Shown: positions 22,866 to 30,570 of the stretch, one piece after another
How positions within the stretch are numbered: position 1 is the stretch's first letter
How the letters are laid out: the number at the start of each line of letters is the position of its first letter
Source of the DNA: Winogradskyella psychrotolerans
GTDB lineage: Bacteria > Bacteroidota > Bacteroidia > Flavobacteriales > Flavobacteriaceae
Reading direction: 5' to 3'
Assembly: GCF_018860545.1 (NCBI RefSeq)
Contig: NZ_JAHKPN010000034.1
Coordinates: 1 to 64,000, forward strand
Length of the DNA stretch: 64,000 nt
Program-made: the position numbers and the translations under genes
The notes under the pieces: generated by a model
Told to the model about the DNA's origin: nothing
What the model saw: only the letters and a program-made list of their open reading frames with translations
Database searches by the model: none

Positions 22866-23174
22866 TTAAATAACTTCAGAAACAAGTTCTTTTAAAACAT
22901 CGAACTTATTAGTTTGCACTTGACTTTTAAATTCACCCGCTTTGAATGTTGCAAAGGTTGGTAAATTATCTACCGTAGCTAATTTTCTACTTTCAGGAAA
23001 TTTTTCAGCATCAGCAATCACAAAGGTTGCCCCTTCATGTTCTGTTGCTAATTTCTTGAACTTAGGTTTCATTATTCTACAATTGCCACACCATGTTGCA
23101 GAATACTGTACGATCACGGTATCGTTACCATTGATGATCTCTTGTAGGTTATCTTGATCTAATTCTTGTATCAT
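22866..23174 (-). CDS. thioredoxin-family protein
   Basis: A 102-aa single-domain thioredoxin fold without signal peptide. The redox motif is WCGNC (SATWCGNCRIMKP, about 26-38) instead of WCGPC, and the cis-Pro region is NLPTFATFKAG. The altered middle residue may shift redox potential or partner choice. Given the peroxiredoxin gene about 100 bp upstream on the same strand, it is the likely reductant of that enzyme. Confidence 0.9.
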   Translation of the reverse strand: MIQELDQDNLQEIINGNDTVIVQYSATWCGNCRIMKPKFKKLATEHEGATFVIADAEKFPESRKLATVDNLPTFATFKAGEFKSQVQTNKFDVLKELVSEVI

Positions 23175-23191
23175 AGTTTGTTGTTTTATAC

Positions 23192-23259
23192 GTCATTGCG
23201 AACAACGTGAAGCAATCTCTATCTTAATAAACAGATTGCCACGCTTTGCTCGCAATGAC
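23192..23259. repeat. REP-like palindromic repeat
   Basis: A 68-bp imperfect palindrome with outer arms GTCATTGCGA and TCGCAATGAC and inner matches AGCAATCT/AGATTGCC and CGTGAAGC/GCTTTGC. This GTCATTGCGA...GCAATCTC layout is a common dispersed element in Flavobacteria. It lies between the peroxiredoxin and thioredoxin genes and could stabilise or attenuate their shared transcript. Confidence 0.8.
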
Positions 23260-23279
23260 ATAAATTTTAAACTTTTAGA

Positions 23280-23918
23280 TTAGTGTGTTGCTAAATAAGC
23301 AGCAGTCCCTTTAGCATTGGCTTGCATTGCCTCTTTACCTTCTTCCCAGTTTGCAGGACAAACTTCACCTTTTTCTTGTACGTGTGTTAAGGCATCGATG
23401 ATTCTCAAGTATTCGTTAACGTTTCTACCTAATGGCATGTTGTTTACACTTTCATGTTGGATGGTTCCTTCTTCGTCAATGATGTAGGTAGCTCTGTACG
23501 TTACATTATCACCTTCAACAGTTACCAATCCTGTTTCTTCATCAAATTGTTCGTTGAAGATATCTAAGATCCCTAATGCTGAGGCTAGGTTACGGTTAGA
23601 ATCTGCTAAGATTGGGTATGTTACTCCTTCAATTCCTCCATTATCTTTAGAAGTACTTAACCATGCAAAGTGTACTTCGGCAGTATCACAAGACGCACCG
23701 ATTACGATGGTGTTTCTTTTTTCGAATTCACCTAAAGCCGCTTGGAAGGCGTGTAATTCTGTTGGACAAACAAAAGTGAAATCTTTTGGGTACCAGAATA
23801 ATACTACTTTTTTGTTATTGTTTTTCGCTTCTTCTAGAACGTTCACTTTAAAAGTGTCGCCCATATCGTTCATTGCGTTTACGTTTAAATCTGGAAATTG
23901 TCTTCCTACTAATGCCAT
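23280..23918 (-). CDS. 2-Cys peroxiredoxin (AhpC/Prx type)
   Basis: A 212-aa cytosolic peroxidase. The peroxidatic Cys is in FTFVCPTELHAF (about 44-55), the catalytic Arg in the YRATYIID region, and the resolving Cys in GEVCPANWEEGKEAM (about 178-192). It reduces H2O2 and organic peroxides and is regenerated by a thioredoxin, plausibly the 22866-23174 product. A TAAATTTG promoter box lies about 40 bp upstream of the start. Confidence 0.95.
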   Translation of the reverse strand: MALVGRQFPDLNVNAMNDMGDTFKVNVLEEAKNNNKKVVLFWYPKDFTFVCPTELHAFQAALGEFEKRNTIVIGASCDTAEVHFAWLSTSKDNGGIEGVTYPILADSNRNLASALGILDIFNEQFDEETGLVTVEGDNVTYRATYIIDEEGTIQHESVNNMPLGRNVNEYLRIIDALTHVQEKGEVCPANWEEGKEAMQANAKGTAAYLATH

Positions 23919-23959
23919 GTGTTTTGTCTTTTTATAATTTGTTAATTTATTTTCTAATG

Positions 23960-23967
23960 CAAATTTA
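23960..23967 (-). promoter_or_regulatory. promoter -7 box of the peroxiredoxin gene
   Basis: TAAATTTG on the minus strand fits the Bacteroidetes sigma-A -7 consensus TAnnTTTG, about 42 bp upstream of the start codon. The -33 element is not clear. Confidence 0.5.
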
Positions 23968-24136
23968 GTAAGTAACCTCGTACTAATACATAGGTTTAGA
24001 TTATGATAAAGAATAGTGAAATAGCATGTGTTTATGGCACCAAAAAAGAGGGTGAAATATTATTATAATCGCAATATTGACGCTTGTAAACTACTAACTT
24101 GATAATTTTAGAGGAAAAAGCTTAAGGGGTGCGCTA

Positions 24137-25606
24137 TTATTTTTTTGTTAACATTTTAATTTTTATTCTGAAGGCGGCAAAAATTAAGGTGGTGAACGGA
24201 CTTAAGTAGTTAAAAATAGCATAGCCAATGTATTCGCCCACACCAACACCTAAAACACCACTTTGGTAAGCACCACAGGTATTCCAAGGAATGAGGACAG
24301 AGGTTACGGTTCCGGAATCCTCTAACGTTCGACTTAAATTCTCAGGAGCTAAACCTTTATCTTCATAGGCTTGTTTAAACATTTTTCCTGGAATAACAAT
24401 CGCTAAATATTGATCTGAAGCGACAATATTGAGGCCTATACAACTTAACACGGTACTGGTAAATAATCCGAAAATAGACGTTGCTATAGCTAATAAGGCT
24501 TTTGTGATGCGGGCGAGGGCTCCGATGCCATCCATGATGCCACCAAAGATCATGGCACAAATGATTAAGTAGATGGTCCACAGCATGCCTTCCATACCAC
24601 CAGCTGCAAACAGGTCATTTAACTTTTCGTTGTCAGTAACAATAGCCGTTTCTGTGAAAATTGAATTTATAATGGCCGTAAATTTAGATTCGGCTAACCC
24701 GTCTAAAATAGGAGCTTGAAAAACGAAAGCGAATATAATCGCTAAAACAATCCCAGATGCTAAGGCTAATAACGGTTTTGTTTTTAATAATATTAAAGCC
24801 ACTACAGCAACAGGTACTAAAAATAACCACGGAGAAATATTAAAGGTGTTGTCTATAGAAGCGAGGAGGTTACTGATATCTGCACTTCCTGTGGTATCAA
24901 TATTAAAACTAATAATTCCGAAAACAAGTAGGGTAATTATAATTGTTGGTACGGTTGTAATGGACATATATTTAATGTGCGTAAATAAATCGGTACCCGC
25001 CATAGCAGGAGCTAAATTGGTGGTATCACTTAAAGGTGACATTTTATCTCCAAAATAGGCACCAGAAATAACGGCACCAGCTATCATGCCTGGATTAATA
25101 CCTAAAGCGGTACCAATACCCACTAGGGCAATACCAACGGTTGCCGATGTGGTCCAAGAACTTCCTGTAGCAATGGAGATGACAGCTGCTATAATCACGG
25201 AAGCAGGTAAGAATATCTCTGGACTCAACACTTGCAATCCATAATACACCATGGCAGGAATCACGCCACTAACGAGCCATGTGCCGGCTAAGGCTCCGAC
25301 TAAGAATAGAATCATGATAGGTACAAAAACACTTCTTAGGTTTTCCCAAATCTCTTTGAGCATGGTTTTAAAGGTCACTTTATTATAAAGGCCAACCACA
25401 GCAGCAATACCACCACCTAGTACTAAAATAATTTGATTGGTATAGGCGCCAAACCATTCTTGGTCTTCAACGAAAAATATGTTGTAAGCTAATAGTCCAA
25501 CTAAAATGACAACCGGAATTAAAGCTTCAAGAAAACTAAGTTCTTTATTATCAATAATTACTTGATCTTCTGTTTTAATCTCACTTAGGTTGTCGTTTTC
25601 TTGCAT
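24137..25606 (-). CDS. NhaC-type Na+/H+ antiporter
   Basis: A 489-aa membrane protein with about 11-12 hydrophobic segments starting at residue 25. Conserved features are GVIPAMVYYGLQVLSP, the loop ATGSSWTTSATVGIALVGIG (about 146-165) and GAVISGAYFGDKMSPLSDTTNLAPA (about 178-202), the latter characteristic of NhaC antiporters. It exchanges cytoplasmic Na+ for external H+, in keeping with a marine lifestyle. Monocistronic. Confidence 0.92.
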   Translation of the reverse strand: MQENDNLSEIKTEDQVIIDNKELSFLEALIPVVILVGLLAYNIFFVEDQEWFGAYTNQIILVLGGGIAAVVGLYNKVTFKTMLKEIWENLRSVFVPIMILFLVGALAGTWLVSGVIPAMVYYGLQVLSPEIFLPASVIIAAVISIATGSSWTTSATVGIALVGIGTALGINPGMIAGAVISGAYFGDKMSPLSDTTNLAPAMAGTDLFTHIKYMSITTVPTIIITLLVFGIISFNIDTTGSADISNLLASIDNTFNISPWLFLVPVAVVALILLKTKPLLALASGIVLAIIFAFVFQAPILDGLAESKFTAIINSIFTETAIVTDNEKLNDLFAAGGMEGMLWTIYLIICAMIFGGIMDGIGALARITKALLAIATSIFGLFTSTVLSCIGLNIVASDQYLAIVIPGKMFKQAYEDKGLAPENLSRTLEDSGTVTSVLIPWNTCGAYQSGVLGVGVGEYIGYAIFNYLSPFTTLIFAAFRIKIKMLTKK

Positions 25607-25753
25607 GTTTGTTCAGTTTAGTGTCGTAATGTTACGATTTTGTTAAGCCATTTGCAAATGCAATACAAATGATAGAATATGGCGCCAAAAAAAGGTTAGA
25701 CACTTATTGTTATATAAGCATCTAATCTTTAGTAAAATACGTATGATGTTAGC

Positions 25754-26953
25754 TTAGAGAATATTTAATTCTTCCATACAGGCTTTCATGGTGTTGTAAG
25801 TACGTTCGATATCGGCATCTAAACCTATCGAAAACCGAATGAGTCCATCACTTAAGCCCATGGCTTCTTGTTCCTCTTCAGGAATTTCAGAAGAGGTAGA
25901 GCTTCCAGGTGCACTAAATAAGGTTTTGTAGAAGCCTAAACTTACGGCTAAATAGCCAAGGTTGCGTTCTTGCATGAGTTCCATTAAGGCATTGGCTTTA
26001 TCTAAAGTGCCCACATCAATGGTTAGCATCCCTCCAAAACCGTATTTGTCATTCATCATAGATGTGAATAACTCATGCGATGGGTGAGAGGCGAGTCCGG
26101 GATACACTGTTTTTAAGCCATCGTTTTCAAATCTCTCAGCTAAATAGTTGGCGTTATAACTGTGTTGCATCATTCTAATATGCAAGGTTCTTAGATTCTT
26201 CAATACCGAAGCCGAACGCAGACTATCCATCGTCGATCCTAATAACATGGCAGCTCCACTGTTGACGTTTCGTAAATCGTCTATGAGTTCTTGCGTACCA
26301 CAAACCACTCCACCAACCGTATCCGACGAGCCATTGATGAATTTGGTTAAACTATGGATGACAATATCAGCTCCTAAATTTATTGGTGAAATGGATAATG
26401 GGGAAAAGGTGTTGTCCACCACTAATTTAAGGTTGTTTTTTTTTGCTAATTCAGCCAAACCTTTGATGTCTGCCACTTCCAATAGTGGATTACTAACAGA
26501 CTCGCAATACAACACTTTAGTTTTTGGTGTAATAGCCGCTTCAACAGTTTCTAATTTCGTGATGTCCACAAAGGTAGTGTTGATACCCAAACGCGGTGTA
26601 AAGTTCTTTAAGAAGGCATAGGTTCCTCCGTAAATGGTTCGGCTACTCACCACATGGTCTCCAGCATCGCAAAGTTGCAAAATGACAGGTGTAATGGCTC
26701 CCATACCAGAAGCGGTTACTGTAGCGGTTTCGGTGCCTTCCATAGCCGCCAGAGCTTCACCTAAATATAAGTTGGAAGGTGATGAATGACGTGAGTATAA
26801 ATAACAACCATCTGCATTACCTTCAAAGGTATCGAACATGGTTTTTGCCGATAAAAAGGTATAGGTTGATGAATCTGAAATGGATGGGTTAACACCACCG
26901 AATTCACCGAAGTATTGTAAATCTTGAATATTGTTTGCAGGTTTAAAGGCCAT
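25754..26953 (-). CDS. PLP-dependent Cys/Met-metabolism enzyme, probable methionine gamma-lyase
   Basis: A 399-aa fold-type I PLP enzyme of the trans-sulfuration family. YSRHSSPSNLYLGEALAAMEGTE (phosphate-binding Tyr/Arg region), ASGMGAI, and the PLP lysine in SLTKFINGSSDTVGG (about 203-217) are visible, with DNTFSPL for the PLP-pyridine Asp. Members are gamma-lyases or gamma-synthases. Divergent pairing with an Lrp/AsnC regulator favours an amino-acid-catabolic role such as methionine gamma-lyase over biosynthesis. Confidence 0.88.
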   Translation of the reverse strand: MAFKPANNIQDLQYFGEFGGVNPSISDSSTYTFLSAKTMFDTFEGNADGCYLYSRHSSPSNLYLGEALAAMEGTETATVTASGMGAITPVILQLCDAGDHVVSSRTIYGGTYAFLKNFTPRLGINTTFVDITKLETVEAAITPKTKVLYCESVSNPLLEVADIKGLAELAKKNNLKLVVDNTFSPLSISPINLGADIVIHSLTKFINGSSDTVGGVVCGTQELIDDLRNVNSGAAMLLGSTMDSLRSASVLKNLRTLHIRMMQHSYNANYLAERFENDGLKTVYPGLASHPSHELFTSMMNDKYGFGGMLTIDVGTLDKANALMELMQERNLGYLAVSLGFYKTLFSAPGSSTSSEIPEEEQEAMGLSDGLIRFSIGLDADIERTYNTMKACMEELNIL

Positions 26954-26990
26954 AGTTGTTTTAATTAATGTTTATCAAATTTCGATAATG

Positions 26991-27035
26991 TTAGATTATT
27001 AATCAATACTGGTGTCAATATTTAGATTATTATTC
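26991..27035. promoter_or_regulatory. candidate Lrp/AsnC operator: phased direct repeats
   Basis: TTAGATTATTAATC (26991-27004) and TTAGATTATTATTC (27022-27035) share 13 of 14 bases and are 31 bp apart, about three helical turns. They sit in the 158-bp divergent region between the PLP-lyase and Lrp genes, where such a regulator would bind to control both. Confidence 0.45.
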
Positions 27036-27111
27036 TGTAAATATTAATTTTAATAGTTTTATTATAATTAAATTTGAGTATTGTGTAATTAATTCCGAAA
27101 AAAAGATACGT

Positions 27112-27570
27112 ATGACGTTTGACGCTATTGACAGAGAACTCTTGCATTTACTACAATCTAATAGTAAGCAAACCAATAAGGCTTTATCACATCAATTAAA
27201 TTTATCGGTAACTGCCGTTTACGAACGTATTAGAAAACTCGAAAAAAGCGGTATTGTAAAGCAATATGTGGCCTTAGTTGATAAAAACAAAGTTCAAAAG
27301 GATTTTGTTGCGTTTTGCCATGTGAAACTGGTGCAACATTCACAAGAGTATGTGGTGATGTTTGAGCGCGAAGTGAAGCAACTCAATGAGGTTTTAGAAT
27401 GCTATCATCTTAGTGGTGATTATGATTATCTGCTCAAAGTTTTAGTAAAGGACATGAAAGCCTTTAGAGAATTTATGGTTGAGAAATTAACTAAAATTAA
27501 TCATATTGGAAGTACACACAGTATGTTTATGATTAACGAAGTGAAGCATACGACGGCGATTTCACTTTAA
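27112..27570 (+). CDS. Lrp/AsnC-family transcriptional regulator
   Basis: A 152-aa protein. The N-terminal HTH (DAIDRELLHLLQSNSKQTNKALSHQLNLSVTAVYERIRKLEKSGIV) is followed by the ligand-binding RAM domain (about 65-145; ECYHLSGDYDYLLKVLVKDM is the usual core motif). Members bind amino acids and act as octamers. Its divergent neighbour, the PLP lyase, is the obvious target. Confidence 0.93.
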   Translation: MTFDAIDRELLHLLQSNSKQTNKALSHQLNLSVTAVYERIRKLEKSGIVKQYVALVDKNKVQKDFVAFCHVKLVQHSQEYVVMFEREVKQLNEVLECYHLSGDYDYLLKVLVKDMKAFREFMVEKLTKINHIGSTHSMFMINEVKHTTAISL

Positions 27571-27740
27571 AATTAGGCGTAATTCGCTGCATTTTGAGCG
27601 TGTTTCAATTTTGTTTTTCACAATAATTTTAAGCTTAAAAGCATTTATAATGTGTGAGTTGCGTTATTTGTTTCAGTTTTGGAGCCGTTTTTGTTAAAAA
27701 GTTAGGGAATGTAATTCAATTTAATTTCTAACTTTATAAC

Positions 27741-28511
27741 ATGAAATACGATGATATAAAGGATTTATACAAGTACATATTTAAATCCTATGACAAGCCA
27801 TTTCTAAAAGAGCACATTGAAAAGTTCATGGAGCTCGATGAGTATCTCCCTTATAGTTCTACATTTTTTTGTGTGACCAATACGCAAGATTTAACCTTTG
27901 AATATATCAGTAAAAATTTTACAACCTGCTTGGGTCTTGATGTTAATGAACTCAAAACATTAGGTATGCGTTATTTATGGAGTAGAATTCATCCAGATGA
28001 TATTGATGCTTGGTTAAACGCTCTAAATCGTTTAATGGAGTTTACGCTTAGTGAGATTCCTACAGAAAAGCGAAAGGACGCTAATTACACTTGGAATTTT
28101 AGACTTAAAAATAGTGATGATGTTTACGTTAATATCATCCAAAATACCACGCCTTTAGTTTTTGATACTGAAGGTAAACCTATCATTGGGTTAGCCCATT
28201 ACACGGTTTTAGATCCCAATATTAAAATGGAAATAACGGCATCCGCTAAAATGCTAAATGCTAATAATGAATATGAAACCTTGTTTTTTAATAACTTTTC
28301 TCAAAAATTATTAAAAGACGGGATTAGTAATAGAGAGCGCGATATCATCAGATTACTCGTGCTGAACCAATCCAGTAAAGAAATCTCTAAAAAGCTGAGT
28401 ATTAGTCCGCATACGGTAAATACTCACCGAAGAAATATATTGAAAAAACTCAATATTTCATCGACAGGCGAACTCATTGGGATGTTAAAAATGAATCAAT
28501 TTTTGTTATAA
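27741..28511 (+). CDS. PAS-domain LuxR-type transcriptional regulator
   Basis: A 256-aa product. Residues 40-165 look like a PAS domain (FEYISKNFTTCLGLD, then WSRIHPDDIDAWL and GLAHYTVLDP). The C-terminal 65 residues are a GerE/LuxR helix-turn-helix (ISNRERDIIRLLVLNQSSKEISKKLSISPHTVNTH). No receiver Asp is present, so sensing should be direct through the PAS domain; the ligand is unknown. Monocistronic. Confidence 0.9.
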   Translation: MKYDDIKDLYKYIFKSYDKPFLKEHIEKFMELDEYLPYSSTFFCVTNTQDLTFEYISKNFTTCLGLDVNELKTLGMRYLWSRIHPDDIDAWLNALNRLMEFTLSEIPTEKRKDANYTWNFRLKNSDDVYVNIIQNTTPLVFDTEGKPIIGLAHYTVLDPNIKMEITASAKMLNANNEYETLFFNNFSQKLLKDGISNRERDIIRLLVLNQSSKEISKKLSISPHTVNTHRRNILKKLNISSTGELIGMLKMNQFLL

Positions 28512-28519
28512 AATTAAAA

Positions 28520-28538
28520 AATACTTAAATTAAGTATT
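28520..28538. other. perfect palindrome in a 311-bp intergenic region
   Basis: AATACTTA-aat-TAAGTATT lies just after the LuxR-type gene and is followed by a repeated TTAAGT. It could be a weak terminator or an operator. The rest of 28512-28822 is AT-rich and holds no gene I can support, so the leader of the S41 protease gene is up to about 280 bp long. Confidence 0.4.
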
Positions 28539-28822
28539 GTTAAGTCTTATATTAATGTGCAACTTTGTAGAGCTATAAATCAAGGGGAAATAAGTCCATG
28601 CTTAAGGTTGTTCTAAACAATTAAAAGTTTGGACTATTTTTTTTGTTTTAACTCAGGTTCATTAGTTTCCTTTATTGCTTGTTACTTTCTTTATGTAGAG
28701 GGAATTCAAAAGTTTTTAGATTTAAATTTATTTTAAAAGCAACCATTCTAACTATTTTTACGTCTATTCAGGTAAAGGGTGTAATTTAACATCTATCAAT
28801 TTCCAAAATCAAACAATCAATC

Positions 28823-30430
28823 ATGATCAAGAAATCATTACTTACATTTTGTATTACATTATTAGTTCTATTAGCATCATGTGCGAGTGTAGAGAAACAC
28901 AATTTACAAGTCACCAAATTACATTCCGTTGAAGATTTACACGAAGACATAGACAAGGTTTATAAGCAACTGCAACGTCACCATCCGCATTTATACCAGT
29001 TTACATCTAAGGAGGTTTTAGATTATAAATTTGATAGCTTAAAAATGGCTATTAAGGAACCGATGGATAGTCGTACGTTTTATAAACAACTAGCGGCTGT
29101 TACGAAATATGTTGGACAAGGCCATATGTCATTGTCGCCTCCAGGTAAGCATTTTGACCGTAAAGAAAGAAAAGCCTTAAAAGGCGCAAAGTTTGATATC
29201 AATAATTTAGATTTTGAATATTTAGATGAGACTCTTTTTGTCTCCAATGCAAGAGGCGCAGATTCTGTTTTAATTAATGCCGAAGTCTTAAAAGTTGAAG
29301 GTGAAACCCCTCAAGATTTAATCAAAAAATACAGTAAAATTATTGCCTCAGATGGTTATAATACCACCTTTCATAATAGAGTTGCTGGTCGTCGTTTTAT
29401 GAGTTATTATTTTTATGACAAAGGGCGTTTTGATAGTATCAGTCTAACCTTTAGGAATTCAGATTCAACGTTTGTAAAGTCATATAAACGCATTTTAAAA
29501 ATAGACACAACTGCATTAAAAACAGATTCTTTAACTACAGACTCTATTGCCATTGAAAAACCAAAAGTCGTCAAACTTACCAAAGCCGAACGAAAAGCTA
29601 AAAAGCAAGCCAATAAGGCGAAACGAAAATACAATCGTAATTATGGTTATATCGCATCGCGAAATGAATACACCCGAAATTTGAATTTTGTAGGTGCGGA
29701 TAATGTTGTGGGTTTACTCAAAATAAGAGGGTTCTCAAATGGCAACTATAAGCACTTTTACGATGAAAGCTTTAAAACCTTAGATTCACTTCAAACAGAG
29801 GTCCTCGTTATTGATCTACGAAACAACTTTGGAGGACGTTTAAATGAAATTACCTATTTGTATTCTTATCTCACGGATAAAAATTTTACCATGATTAATC
29901 CAAGTGAAGTTAATACACGGTTTCCGCTTCTAAAAAGTGTCATGAGTAACACAACACCAACCACAGCAAAGGTTTTCGCAGGTATGATGTCTCCCGTTCT
30001 TCTTACCATCGACCTGTTTAAAACAAAAAAGAAAGATGATACCTTATATTATACTTTTAAATCCGCTAAAGAGCAGAAACCAAAACCGCTTAATTTTAAA
30101 GGTGAAATTTACGTACTAATTAATGGTAATTCCTTTTCTGCATCCTCTATTTTGTCTACAAAATTACAAGGGGATGAACGTGCGACTTTTGTTGGTGAGG
30201 AAACAGGTGGTGCGTACAACGGCACAGTCGCTGGATTCTATAAAGTATACGAAATGCCTCATACCAAAGTACGTGCTAGGATAGGGTTGGCACATATTGA
30301 TGCTCCTTATAAAACCACACCAGATGGTTATGGTGTAAAACCTGATGTAGAAATACTCCCAACGTATGAAGATCGATTACATCATATTGATCCAGAATTA
30401 CAATGGGTTTTAGAAGACATAGAAGGATAA
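28823..30430 (+). CDS. S41-family (C-terminal processing-type) serine protease lipoprotein
   Basis: A 535-aa lipoprotein with lipobox LLASC (Cys about 20). Helical N-terminal domain (DLHEDIDKVYKQLQRHHPHLY), a PDZ-like region (about 125-170), a highly basic insert (LTKAERKAKKQANKAKRKYN, about 252-271) and the S41 catalytic domain: VIDLRNNFGGRLNE, then the nucleophile region GNSFSASSILSTKL with ETGGAYNG. It should act in the periplasm or on the outer membrane; the substrate is unknown. The Lys-rich insert is unusual and may bind anionic envelope polymers. Confidence 0.9.
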   Translation: MIKKSLLTFCITLLVLLASCASVEKHNLQVTKLHSVEDLHEDIDKVYKQLQRHHPHLYQFTSKEVLDYKFDSLKMAIKEPMDSRTFYKQLAAVTKYVGQGHMSLSPPGKHFDRKERKALKGAKFDINNLDFEYLDETLFVSNARGADSVLINAEVLKVEGETPQDLIKKYSKIIASDGYNTTFHNRVAGRRFMSYYFYDKGRFDSISLTFRNSDSTFVKSYKRILKIDTTALKTDSLTTDSIAIEKPKVVKLTKAERKAKKQANKAKRKYNRNYGYIASRNEYTRNLNFVGADNVVGLLKIRGFSNGNYKHFYDESFKTLDSLQTEVLVIDLRNNFGGRLNEITYLYSYLTDKNFTMINPSEVNTRFPLLKSVMSNTTPTTAKVFAGMMSPVLLTIDLFKTKKKDDTLYYTFKSAKEQKPKPLNFKGEIYVLINGNSFSASSILSTKLQGDERATFVGEETGGAYNGTVAGFYKVYEMPHTKVRARIGLAHIDAPYKTTPDGYGVKPDVEILPTYEDRLHHIDPELQWVLEDIEG

Positions 30431-30484
30431 AAGTAATAATTTTTTTCTAAAAAAGAACTTTTTTAAGACGTAGAAATGTAAAAA

Positions 30485-30507
30485 AAATACCCTAAACTGG
30501 GTATTCT
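30485..30507 (+). terminator. probable terminator after the S41 protease gene
   Basis: Arms AATACCC and GGGTATT around a six-base loop, followed by CTTTTT, about 55 bp downstream of the stop codon. Confidence 0.6.
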
Positions 30508-30518
30508 TTTTACTCATG

Positions 30519-30555
30519 ATAGTTCATAGTTTTACATAAGGGTAAACTATGAACT
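30519..30555 (+). promoter_or_regulatory. perfect 13-bp inverted repeat in the leader of the 30571 gene
   Basis: TAGTTCATAGTTT (30519-30531) and AAACTATGAACTA (30543-30555) are exact reverse complements with an 11-base spacer, ending 15 bp before the start codon. There is no T-run after it, so it is more likely an operator or a translation-controlling hairpin than a terminator. Confidence 0.6.
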
Positions 30556-30570
30556 AAATACATTTCTATT

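Noticed and set aside
24375-24581. His-rich minus-strand frame of 68 codons
   Set aside because: Out-of-frame shadow within the NhaC antiporter gene.
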